DNA of 12,947 bases from Anaerolineales bacterium (GTDB lineage: Bacteria > Chloroflexota > Anaerolineae > Anaerolineales > Villigracilaceae), in contig JANTFU010000033.1 of the NCBI GenBank assembly GCA_024763295.1, positions 1 through 12,947 of the forward strand, read 5' to 3'. The translations under genes were made by a program, and so were the position numbers. The notes beneath the pieces are model-generated. The model made no database searches. It was not told the origin of the DNA and worked only from the letters and a program-made list of their open reading frames with translations. This document shows positions 7,260 through 12,947 of this stretch, in pieces; the first letter of the stretch is position 1; each line of letters begins with the position of its first letter.

Positions 7260-8471
7260 TCACTTCACGCGCACAAACTTACGTTTACCAACCTGCAAAA
7301 CGCCGGGGTTGGGGAACGCATCCCCCGCTCGTTTGATAGGCTCACCGTCCAATTTAACGGCACCCTGATCAACCATGCGGCGTCCCTGCGATTTGCTCGG
7401 CACCAGCTTGGCGGCAATCATCACATCGAGAACAGTCTGTCCATCCTGCAACGCATATTCCGGCATGTCATCGGGAATATCTTTCTTTTGAAAGAGTGCA
7501 ATAAAAGCATCTTGCGCGGGCTGGGCGGCTTCTTCACCATAAAAGATTGAAACAATTTCGCGCCCCAGTTCCATCTTGGCATCACGCGGGTGCATCTCGC
7601 CCGCTTCAACCTTCGCCAAAAGCGCATCGATCTCAGCTGGCGTATAACGCGAAACCAAACGGAAATAAGTTCCCATCGCGCTATCGGGAATCGACATCAC
7701 CTTACCAAACATATCTTCCGCCCCCGTGTTGATCGGCACGATATTCCCGGTCGATTTCGACATGCGCTGCACACCATCCGTGCCGGGCAAAATACCACAA
7801 ATCACGCCTACGAGCGGTTTTTGTCCGTGTGCTTCCTGCAATTTACGCCCACCCATCAAAATATTGAAGAGCTGATCGGTACCGCCAATTTGCACATCCG
7901 TTTCCATCGCAACGGCATCGTAGCCCTGCATGAGCGGATAAAAGGTTTCGTGCAAGTAAATTGGCTCGCCGGATTCCATCCGCTTGGCAAAGTTTTCACG
8001 CGCCAAAAATTGCTGCACCGTAAAAACCTGTCCCAATTTAATCAAGTCCACCAAAGTCAGTTTTGAAAGCCACTCGCCGTTATAACGCACAATGGTCTTT
8101 TCTTTATCCAACACCCGAAAAGCCTGTTCTGCGTAGGTTTTGGCGTTTTCCATGACCTGCTCCGAAGTCAACACCGGACGGGCTTTATTTTTATCGGAAG
8201 GGTCGCCCACCAGCGCCGTATAGCTACCAATCAGAAAAGTGACTTCATGTCCCAAATCCTGAAACTGGCGCAGCTTGCGCATTGAGATCGTATGCCCCAA
8301 ATGCAAATCAGTCGAGGTCGGGTCGTAGCCACAATAAACACGCAAGGGGCGTCCCGTCTTCTCCGACTCGATCAGGCGCTCGCGCAACTCTTTCGTCATC
8401 GCTTCTTTGAGCGCCTCGTCACCGTATTCGGTACCTTGCATTAAGAGTTCAACTTGTTCATCAATATTCAT
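7260..8471 (-). CDS. tyrS: Tyrosyl-tRNA synthetase
   Basis: A class Ic aminoacyl-tRNA synthetase, 403 aa, that activates tyrosine with ATP and charges tRNA-Tyr in the cytoplasm as a homodimer. The Rossmann catalytic core carries the HIGH-type motif HLGH at 57-60 after CGYDPTSTDL, the tyrosine-pocket segment YPLMQGYD at 178-185, QIGGTDQ at 194-200, and the KMSKS loop in the form RMSKS at 236-240. A C-terminal S4 RNA-binding domain begins near residue 340 (VLDVMIAAKLVPSKSQGRRMV) and runs to the end. The RMSKS form places it in the TyrZ-like (KMSKS) bacterial subgroup rather than the KFGKS subgroup. The length is normal. The ATG at 8469-8471 has a good Shine-Dalgarno sequence, AGGAAGGTG (minus, 8476-8484), 4 nt upstream. 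An intrinsic hairpin lies immediately before it, so expression may depend on readthrough or attenuation. Confidence 0.97.
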   Translation of the reverse strand: MNIDEQVELLMQGTEYGDEALKEAMTKELRERLIESEKTGRPLRVYCGYDPTSTDLHLGHTISMRKLRQFQDLGHEVTFLIGSYTALVGDPSDKNKARPVLTSEQVMENAKTYAEQAFRVLDKEKTIVRYNGEWLSKLTLVDLIKLGQVFTVQQFLARENFAKRMESGEPIYLHETFYPLMQGYDAVAMETDVQIGGTDQLFNILMGGRKLQEAHGQKPLVGVICGILPGTDGVQRMSKSTGNIVPINTGAEDMFGKVMSIPDSAMGTYFRLVSRYTPAEIDALLAKVEAGEMHPRDAKMELGREIVSIFYGEEAAQPAQDAFIALFQKKDIPDDMPEYALQDGQTVLDVMIAAKLVPSKSQGRRMVDQGAVKLDGEPIKRAGDAFPNPGVLQVGKRKFVRVK

Positions 8472-8489
8472 CGTTCACCTTCCTTATAC

Positions 8490-8527
8490 AAAAAAAATCG
8501 CATCACGCCAGCGTTTGCGTGATGCGA
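8490..8527 (-). terminator. Intrinsic terminator in the leader of tyrS
   Basis: A perfect 11-bp stem, TCGCATCACGC (8498-8508) with GCGTGATGCGA (8517-8527) and an 8-nt loop, is followed on the minus strand by eight T (A-run 8490-8497). It is correctly placed to end transcription of the membrane-protein gene whose stop codon is at 8549-8551. It lies only 5 bp from the tyrS Shine-Dalgarno sequence and has no clear promoter after it, so it may also act as an attenuator for tyrS. No T-box features were recognised in the short (77-bp) intergenic region. Confidence 0.85.
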
Positions 8528-8548
8528 AACTCACGAAACGTAGCCAAA

Positions 8549-9052
8549 TTATGCTCTGCCGTAATAATAGCGTCCCTTTTCTTCTTTCAAAAGGGATAAA
8601 GCCGTCTGCTCTAAAAGATATTGCAGGACAGCTTCGCCTTCGGCAAAGCCGAGACGCCCGCGGACTTCACCTTGGTACTGCATTTCACCCAAGGTGCGGA
8701 ACTCGAAGTGTTTTCCGTCTCCAATCACTTGGACGGATTTGCCCCACTGCAACGGAATCACGTTAATTTGGCGGATGTCGTCCCAACCAAAACGAACATC
8801 GCGCACACCGTTCTTAAACGAGACCCCGTTTCCATCCACGCGAAGAAGCGTTTTTCTGTCCATCCAATTGCCTAAGGACATACTCAATGCGGCAAATCCC
8901 AATGTGCCAAAGAAAATCCATGCCATAGTCGGCACGCTGCCTAAACGCCAGTGCAGAATTCCGAGCGCTAACCCAACAATTAGGGTCAGCACCCAGGCAG
9001 TTCCTTCACCACGGCGGGAGATAAGTTCGGGGCGCAAATCTTTATTTAACAC
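8549..9052 (-). CDS. Small two-helix membrane protein with PH-like C-terminal domain
   Basis: Function unknown. Starting at the GTG at 9050-9052 the protein has 167 aa. Two transmembrane helices are clear, about residues 18-37 (TAWVLTLIVGLALGILHW) and 43-62 (MAWIFFGTLGFAALSMSL). A soluble domain of about 100 residues follows (RKTLLRVDGNGVSFKNG, then FGWDDIRQINVIPLQWG), which resembles the beta-rich bacterial PH-like domains often attached to short membrane hairpins. It probably faces the cytoplasm. The frame stays open upstream to a TTG at 9116-9118 (189 aa), adding a third hydrophobic stretch. I prefer the GTG because the longer start has no Shine-Dalgarno sequence and a perfect TATAAT (minus, 9060-9065) lies inside the extension, placing the transcription start at about the GTG (leaderless). 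Terminators flank the gene on both sides, so it appears monocistronic. The start is uncertain. Confidence 0.75.
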   Translation of the reverse strand: MLNKDLRPELISRRGEGTAWVLTLIVGLALGILHWRLGSVPTMAWIFFGTLGFAALSMSLGNWMDRKTLLRVDGNGVSFKNGVRDVRFGWDDIRQINVIPLQWGKSVQVIGDGKHFEFRTLGEMQYQGEVRGRLGFAEGEAVLQYLLEQTALSLLKEEKGRYYYGRA

Positions 9053-9059
9053 GGCGCTG

Positions 9060-9065
9060 ATTATA
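9060..9065 (-). promoter_or_regulatory. Candidate -10 box for the small membrane-protein gene
   Basis: On the minus strand TATAAT, preceded by TG, ends 7 nt before the GTG at 9050-9052. The expected transcription start would fall on or beside that GTG, giving a leaderless mRNA. The -35 region (TTTCTG, 17 bp upstream) is poor. If translation instead begins at the TTG at 9116-9118, this box is simply coding sequence. Confidence 0.4.
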
Positions 9066-9164
9066 CAGTAAAAAAGCAGTCCCAGAAACCCTATTTTTTC
9101 GAGGGCATTTGAGCGCAAATATTATCAGAGAGGCAATTCAAGGCAGAGAACAATCGGTTTCAAC

Positions 9165-9194
9165 AAAAAAACCGAGCGTTTCCGCTCGGTTTTT
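9165..9194 (-). terminator. Intrinsic terminator of the EF-G-like gene
   Basis: A perfect 12-bp stem, AAAAACCGAGCG (9167-9178) with CGCTCGGTTTTT (9183-9194), closes a TTTC tetraloop. On the minus strand it ends in seven T (A-run 9165-9171). It lies just past the stop codon at 9215-9217 of the EF-G-like gene and separates that gene from the membrane-protein gene. Confidence 0.92.
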
Positions 9195-9214
9195 CAGTTT
9201 CTTCGTCGTTTTGA

Positions 9215-11281
9215 CTATTCTTCTTCTTCGGCAGCTTTCGCAGCAGCAATGACTTCTTCCGCTACATGCGAGGGGACGATTTCGTAAGAGTCGAATTCCA
9301 TCGTGAAGTAGCCGCGACCGCCCGTAATCGAGCGAATCTGGCTGGTGTAGTTCAGCATCTCAGCCAAAGGCACGGTCGCGATGACGGTGGTGGAGCCACG
9401 TTCGGCTTCGGTACCTTGTACACGTCCACGGCGGGTGCTCAGGTCGCCCATCACATCGCCCATGTTGGCATCCGGAACGGTGACGCGAACTTTCATCACG
9501 GGTTCGTAGAGCACGGGACCAGCATCCTTGACAGCGGCTTTGAAAGCCCCACGCGCGGCAGCTTCGAAGGCAACCGGTTTTGAGTCAACGGGGTGTTCTT
9601 TCCCATCAAAGATGGAAACTTTGATGTTTTGCATCGGATAACCGGCAATAGCACCGTCTTTCATCACGCCCAGAATACCTTTGCGGATGGCTGGTTCGTA
9701 AGACTGCGAAATAGCGCCACCAAAAACATCCCAACTCAACTCAAAATCTTCGTCAGGGTTATTTTCAATCGTCATGTGGACCTCGCCAAACTGACCGGAG
9801 CCACCGGACTGCTTTTTATGACGGTAGGAAGCGGTCGCTTTCTTGGTGATGCCTTCACGATAAGGCACACGCGGTTCTTCGGTGTTCAAGCCGACCTGCA
9901 ATTTGGACTCGGCGCGACGGATCGCCACATCGATATGTTGGTTGCCCATGCCTTTGAGAATGGTCTGGCGTGTAGCGGATTCGTTGTACCAGTCGAGGGT
10001 CATATCTTCTTCGCAGAGACGGGTTAGGGCGGGCGAAATCTTCGCGGAGTCTGCCTGTGTCTTGGGGATAATCGCAACGCGGAAGAGACCGGTCGGATAT
10101 TCGGGGACGGGCAGAGTCAGCGGGTGATCGTGTGAGCAAAGCGTATCGCCGGTAGCGGTTTCGCTCAATTTCGGCACACTGGCAATATCACCGGCGTGAA
10201 TGACCTTGACACCGGTCTGATCTTTGCCGCTAGGGATATTAACGGAACCAAAGCGTTCTTCGATCCCCTTTTTCGGGTTCCAGGGGCGACTGTCCGCTGA
10301 GAGCGTTCCGGAGTAGACGCGGAAAAATGTCTGTTTTCCCACAAAAGGATCGGCGGTCGTCTTCCAGACGTAGGCTGCCAAAGGTCCATCATCCGAGCAA
10401 GTCAGTTCTTCTTCGACGCCATCTTTGCCTTCGGCAGTCACTGCGGGGCTTTCTGCCGGGGAGGGCATCAGATTGACGAATTTATCAAGCAAGGGTCCTA
10501 CGCCCAGTTCGTTGCCGGTTGCTGCGACAAGGACGGGGACAAAATCGCCCGCCATGATGGTTTTTTTCAAGCCACTGGCAATCTCGGCATCGCTTAATTC
10601 TTCGCCTTCAAAATATTTTTCGAGCAGGGCATCGTCGCCTTCAGCGGCGGCTTCGATCAATTCCATGCGCGCTTCTTCAACTGCATCGGCATAATCTGCC
10701 GGAATAGCCACTGCGGTTTTGCCATCGCCTTCGTAGGCTTTATTGCTCAGGAGGTCAATGACGCCTTTGAAGTCGCCGCGTTCGCCCCAAGGGAGTTGCA
10801 GCTTAATCAGGCGTGCGTCAGAAAATTCTTCAAGCGAAGCCAAAACCTTCTCGAAATTAGCGTTGTCGCGGTCCATTTTGTTCACCACGACCATGCGCGG
10901 CAAATTGAACGCATCGCAGTAGCGCCAAGCGATCTCGGTGCCAACTTCGACACCGGCAACCGAATCGAGCAGCACAACAGCGCCATCGGAAACACTCAGC
11001 GCAGAAATCACTTCGCCAACGAAATCGGTGTAGCCGGGTGCGTCCAGCACGTTGATTTTTGTATTTTTATATTCAATGGGGATTACGCTGGTATACAGCG
11101 AAAGGCTGCGACGAATTTCTTCATCATCAAAATCCGAGGCGGTGGTGCCATCTTCGACCTTGCCAAGGCGCGTGGTGGCACCGCTAAAGTGTAAAAAGGC
11201 TTCAGCCATCATGGTCTTGCCCGTGCCGCCATGACCAACCAAAGCAATGTTGCGGATAAACTCAGTGGTATACTCTTTCAT
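9215..11281 (-). CDS. Elongation factor G-like GTPase (EF-G2/FusA2 subfamily)
   Basis: A 688-aa translational GTPase with the five-domain layout of EF-G. The GTPase domain has G1 GHGGTGKT 16-23, G3 DAPGY 80-84, G4 NKMD 134-137 and G5-like VAATGN 252-257. Domain II starts near 300 (LAAYVWKTTADPFVGKQ). Domain IV carries QSGGSGQFGEVHM, and domain V carries PVMKVRVTVPDANMGDVMGDLSTRRGRVQG. It differs from housekeeping EF-G: the P-loop is not AHIDAGKT, the switch I region reads DFDDEEIRRSLSL instead of the E-R-G-I-T-I signature, and switch II has Tyr84 where canonical EF-G has the catalytic His. These changes match the EF-G-like paralogues such as mycobacterial FusA2, for which ribosome-stimulated GTPase activity is reported weak or absent. 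Translocation, recycling or a stress role are all possible. The ATG at 11279-11281 is preferred over the adjacent TTG (11282-11284) because AAGAAGAAGGG ends 8 nt before it. The gene has its own strong promoter and terminator. Confidence 0.9.
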   Translation of the reverse strand: MKEYTTEFIRNIALVGHGGTGKTMMAEAFLHFSGATTRLGKVEDGTTASDFDDEEIRRSLSLYTSVIPIEYKNTKINVLDAPGYTDFVGEVISALSVSDGAVVLLDSVAGVEVGTEIAWRYCDAFNLPRMVVVNKMDRDNANFEKVLASLEEFSDARLIKLQLPWGERGDFKGVIDLLSNKAYEGDGKTAVAIPADYADAVEEARMELIEAAAEGDDALLEKYFEGEELSDAEIASGLKKTIMAGDFVPVLVAATGNELGVGPLLDKFVNLMPSPAESPAVTAEGKDGVEEELTCSDDGPLAAYVWKTTADPFVGKQTFFRVYSGTLSADSRPWNPKKGIEERFGSVNIPSGKDQTGVKVIHAGDIASVPKLSETATGDTLCSHDHPLTLPVPEYPTGLFRVAIIPKTQADSAKISPALTRLCEEDMTLDWYNESATRQTILKGMGNQHIDVAIRRAESKLQVGLNTEEPRVPYREGITKKATASYRHKKQSGGSGQFGEVHMTIENNPDEDFELSWDVFGGAISQSYEPAIRKGILGVMKDGAIAGYPMQNIKVSIFDGKEHPVDSKPVAFEAAARGAFKAAVKDAGPVLYEPVMKVRVTVPDANMGDVMGDLSTRRGRVQGTEAERGSTTVIATVPLAEMLNYTSQIRSITGGRGYFTMEFDSYEIVPSHVAEEVIAAAKAAEEEE

Positions 11282-11325
11282 CAATTGGACCCTTCTTCTT
11301 AAATGGGATGTAAAACAACCGCATG

Positions 11326-11354
11326 ATTGTACGAGAAGACGGTTAAATTGTCAA
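11326..11354 (-). promoter_or_regulatory. Near-consensus sigma-70 promoter of the EF-G-like gene
   Basis: On the minus strand a perfect -35 box TTGACA (11349-11354) is separated by exactly 17 bp from the -10 box TACAAT (11326-11331, 5 of 6 matches). Transcription would start near 11319, giving a leader of roughly 38 nt that contains the Shine-Dalgarno sequence AAGAAGAAGGG. This is the best promoter in the window and fits a well-expressed translation gene. Confidence 0.85.
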
Positions 11355-11455
11355 AGCAAGAGCGCCATTTTTTGCTGACATTCATCACAAATCCCCCACT
11401 TTTCTTTATTTCAAGCTCCTTTTCAGCAATGCACGGCGTTGCGCCCTTCTTAACC

Positions 11456-12019
11456 ATGAATCATATTACCAGCAACCTGAAATATCTCGGCAAGCCACCT
11501 TGGGATAGCGGCATCTCACCGCCCGAACTGCTCGAATTCATCGCCCAACACCCCGCCGGACGCGCCATTGACCTTGGGTGTGGTACCGGCACGAACAGCA
11601 TCGCCCTCGCCCAAAGCGGATGGGAGGTAATCGGCGTGGATGTGGCGTTGATTGCCCTCCACAAAGCGCGCAAAAAAGCAAAAGCGGCTGGCGTGCAAGT
11701 TCGTTTCAAATTAAGCGATGCAAGCCAATTGAGCGGCATCGAGGGGCGTTTTGATTTTGCCCTTGATATGGGCTGTTTTCATAATCTGGGGGAAAGGAAA
11801 GCAAATTATCTTGCCCGTTTGGATGACATTCTCGCGCCGAGGGGATATTGGCTGCTCTATGCGCATCTTTACCCGCCGGACGGGAGGCCCGCCAATCACG
11901 GCGTCTCCCCCGCCGATTTAGAGACCGCCGCCGAACGTTTTTCCCTGCTTTGGCACAAAACTGCGCCTGCCCGCAAGGGACGCAGATCGGTTTGGGCGCT
12001 GTTTCAGAAAAGGGGATAA
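11456..12019 (+). CDS. Class I SAM-dependent methyltransferase
   Basis: A 187-aa soluble enzyme of the seven-strand Rossmann methyltransferase fold that transfers a methyl group from S-adenosylmethionine. It shows the pre-motif PPWDSG at 14-19 seen in TehB/thiopurine-type and related small methyltransferases, motif I AIDLGCGTGTN at 37-47, the acidic residue after strand 2 in VIGVDVA (D62), the segment LDMGCFHNL at 103-111, and the post-motif strand YWLLYAHLYPPDG. The substrate is not predictable from the sequence. The frame is open from a TTG at 11327, but that region overlaps the minus-strand EF-G promoter and encodes no methyltransferase-like sequence. I therefore start at the ATG 11456, just before the conserved YLGKPPW; an ATG at 11429 is the alternative. 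Neither has a Shine-Dalgarno sequence, so leaderless or unusual initiation is possible. It is divergent from the EF-G-like gene and convergent with gcdH. Confidence 0.85.
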   Translation: MNHITSNLKYLGKPPWDSGISPPELLEFIAQHPAGRAIDLGCGTGTNSIALAQSGWEVIGVDVALIALHKARKKAKAAGVQVRFKLSDASQLSGIEGRFDFALDMGCFHNLGERKANYLARLDDILAPRGYWLLYAHLYPPDGRPANHGVSPADLETAAERFSLLWHKTAPARKGRRSVWALFQKRG

Positions 12020-12025
12020 AAAGAC

Positions 12026-12065
12026 AAAAAAAGACACCGAGTGTTTTGAAAACACTCGGTGTCTT
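12026..12065. terminator. Palindromic terminator shared by methyltransferase and gcdH
   Basis: AAGACACCGAGTGTTTT (12031-12047) and AAAACACTCGGTGTCTT (12049-12065) are perfect inverted copies around a single base; in RNA the inner TTTTGAAAA would form the loop, leaving a stem of about 13 bp. On the minus strand seven T follow (A-run 12026-12032), so it is a strong terminator for gcdH, whose stop is at 12072-12074. On the plus strand only TTATC follows, so it is weaker for the methyltransferase. Confidence 0.88.
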
Positions 12066-12071
12066 ATCAAC

Positions 12072-12947
12072 TTATCCCGTAAAGGCTTGCAAGCCTGTTT
12101 GCGCTCTACCCAAAATCAGCGCGTGGATGTCGTGCGTGCCTTCGTAGGTGATGACCGATTCAAGATTCATCACATGGCGGATGACGTGGTACTCATCCGA
12201 GATACCGTTGCCGCCGTGCATATCACGTGCCATGCGGGCGATCTCGAGGGCTTTACCCGTCGAGTTGCGTTTGACGAGCGAGATCATCTCTGGCGTGGAT
12301 TTGCCCTCGTCCATCAGGCGACCGACACGCAGCACGCCCTGCAAGCCGAGGGTCAGTTCGGTCATCATATTGGCGAGCTTGAGTTGGATGATCTGGTTAT
12401 TCGCCAGCGGACGTCCAAACTGCGGACGGTCGAGGGTATATTGGCGAGCGGCGTGCCAGCAAAATTCGCCCGCGCCCAGAGCGCCCCAGGCGATGCCATA
12501 ACGGGCTTTGTTCAAGCAGCTAAAGGGACCGCCCAAGCCATCCGCTTCGGGCAGACGATTCTCGTCGGGGACAAAAACTTGTTCCATCACGATTTCGCCC
12601 GTCACACTGGCACGCAGGCTGAATTTGCCTTCGATTTTCGGGGCACTTAAGCCTTTCATCCCTTTTTCAAGGATGAAGCCTTTTACTCTGCCCGTCTCGG
12701 TATCTTTTGCCCAAACGATGAAAACATCGGCAATGGCGGAGTTGGTGATCCACATTTTGTTGCCGTGCAAAATCCAGCCACCATCGGTTTTGGTGGCTTT
12801 GGTTTCCATGCTGCCGGGGTCGCTGCCGTGATTGGGTTCGGTCAACCCGAAACAGCCGATCAATTCGCCCGTTGCCAGCTTGGGGAGGTATTTCTGCTTT
12901 TGTTCTTCGCTGCCAAAGGCGTTGATCGGGTGCATCACCAGAGAGCT
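12072..12947 (-). CDS. gcdH: Glutaryl-CoA dehydrogenase, C-terminal part (cut by window end)
   Basis: The C-terminal 291 residues of an acyl-CoA dehydrogenase; the N-terminus lies beyond 12947. The first residues in the window read SSLVMHPINAFGSEEQ and the similarity to human GCDH is strong throughout: FGLTEPNHGSD, KMWITNS, GFILEKGMKGLSAPKI, KFSLRASVTG, GGPFSCLNKARYGIAWG, GGNGISDEYHVIRH and TYEGTHDIHALILGR. The Glu in YEGTH is the family's catalytic base. GCDH is an FAD enzyme that oxidises glutaryl-CoA, usually with decarboxylation to crotonyl-CoA, in lysine, tryptophan and aromatic degradation, and passes electrons to ETF. Some anaerobes have a non-decarboxylating form giving glutaconyl-CoA; the sequence seen here does not decide which. 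The chain ends at AFTG, a few residues shorter than the human protein. A terminator follows 7 bp after the stop. The frame is intact. Confidence 0.95.
   Translation of the reverse strand, partial: SSLVMHPINAFGSEEQKQKYLPKLATGELIGCFGLTEPNHGSDPGSMETKATKTDGGWILHGNKMWITNSAIADVFIVWAKDTETGRVKGFILEKGMKGLSAPKIEGKFSLRASVTGEIVMEQVFVPDENRLPEADGLGGPFSCLNKARYGIAWGALGAGEFCWHAARQYTLDRPQFGRPLANNQIIQLKLANMMTELTLGLQGVLRVGRLMDEGKSTPEMISLVKRNSTGKALEIARMARDMHGGNGISDEYHVIRHVMNLESVITYEGTHDIHALILGRAQTGLQAFTG

Noticed and set aside
7188..7550. 120-aa open frame covering the terminator and the tyrS 3' end
   Set aside because: It runs through the bidirectional terminator and is antisense to the S4 domain of TyrS.
8483..8488. 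TATAAG (minus strand) as the tyrS promoter -10 box
   Set aside because: Transcription would begin within or just after the Shine-Dalgarno sequence, and no -35 box fits.
8460..8551. T-box riboswitch controlling tyrS
   Set aside because: The leader is under 80 bp and no T-box sequence or specifier stem was seen; only a simple terminator hairpin is present.
9266..10027. Open frames on the plus strand antisense to the EF-G-like gene (105 and 144 aa)
   Set aside because: They lie opposite a well-conserved gene, show no domain features or ribosome binding sites, and follow from the codon bias of the opposite strand.
11327..11455. N-terminal extension of the methyltransferase from a TTG start
   Set aside because: The TTG overlaps the -10 box of the minus-strand EF-G promoter and the residues precede the point where methyltransferase similarity begins.
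12087..12650. 187-aa open frame on the plus strand opposite gcdH
   Set aside because: It is fully antisense to strongly conserved GCDH sequence and has no recognisable protein character.
1..12947. Search for CRISPR arrays, tRNA or rRNA genes, insertion sequences, toxin-antitoxin pairs and phage genes
   Set aside because: Reading both strands gave no direct repeat-spacer pattern, no tRNA-like cloverleaf, no transposase or integrase and no small paired toxin genes, so no undescribed defence or mobile system is claimed.

Overview
The window looks like ordinary chromosomal DNA from a bacterium of the phylum Chloroflexota, probably class Anaerolineae. That placement is inference from protein style: a FusA2-type EF-G paralogue, a KMSKS-type TyrS, a very long PAS/GAF/HD-GYP sensor and glutaryl-CoA dehydrogenase side by side. 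No rRNA or other marker gene is present to prove it. No tRNA, rRNA, CRISPR array, insertion sequence or phage gene was seen. Coding density is high. No gene-free stretch exceeds 300 bases; the longest are about 170 bp (11282-11455), 157 bp (1446-1602) and 154 bp (1-154).

Left part (1-7260): a small hairpin cluster opens the window. It is followed by an unrecognised 172-aa gene with a strong Shine-Dalgarno sequence (+), which converges on an NfsA-type flavin nitroreductase (-) after only 7 bp. The nitroreductase diverges from a 1840-aa cytoplasmic protein with two PAS domains, eight tandem GAF domains and a C-terminal HD-GYP domain, predicted to hydrolyse cyclic di-GMP. The divergent intergenic region carries a perfect 10-bp inverted repeat that looks like an operator.

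Middle part (7260-11354), all on the minus strand and read right to left: an EF-G-like translational GTPase (EF-G2/FusA2 subfamily) with a near-consensus sigma-70 promoter, then a small membrane protein, then tyrosyl-tRNA synthetase. An intrinsic terminator follows each of the first two genes, so they look like separate transcription units. The terminator before tyrS sits almost on top of its ribosome binding site.

Right part (11456-12947): a SAM-dependent methyltransferase (+) converges, across a shared palindromic terminator, on the C-terminal 291 residues of glutaryl-CoA dehydrogenase (-), which runs off the window.

The genes do not form one pathway. They cover signalling (HD-GYP), redox/xenobiotic metabolism (NfsA), translation (EF-G2, TyrS) and acyl-CoA catabolism (GcdH). 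I did not find a clear new multi-gene system. The most interesting items are the eight-GAF HD-GYP protein with its operator-like dyad, the divergent EF-G, and the hairpin in the tyrS leader.
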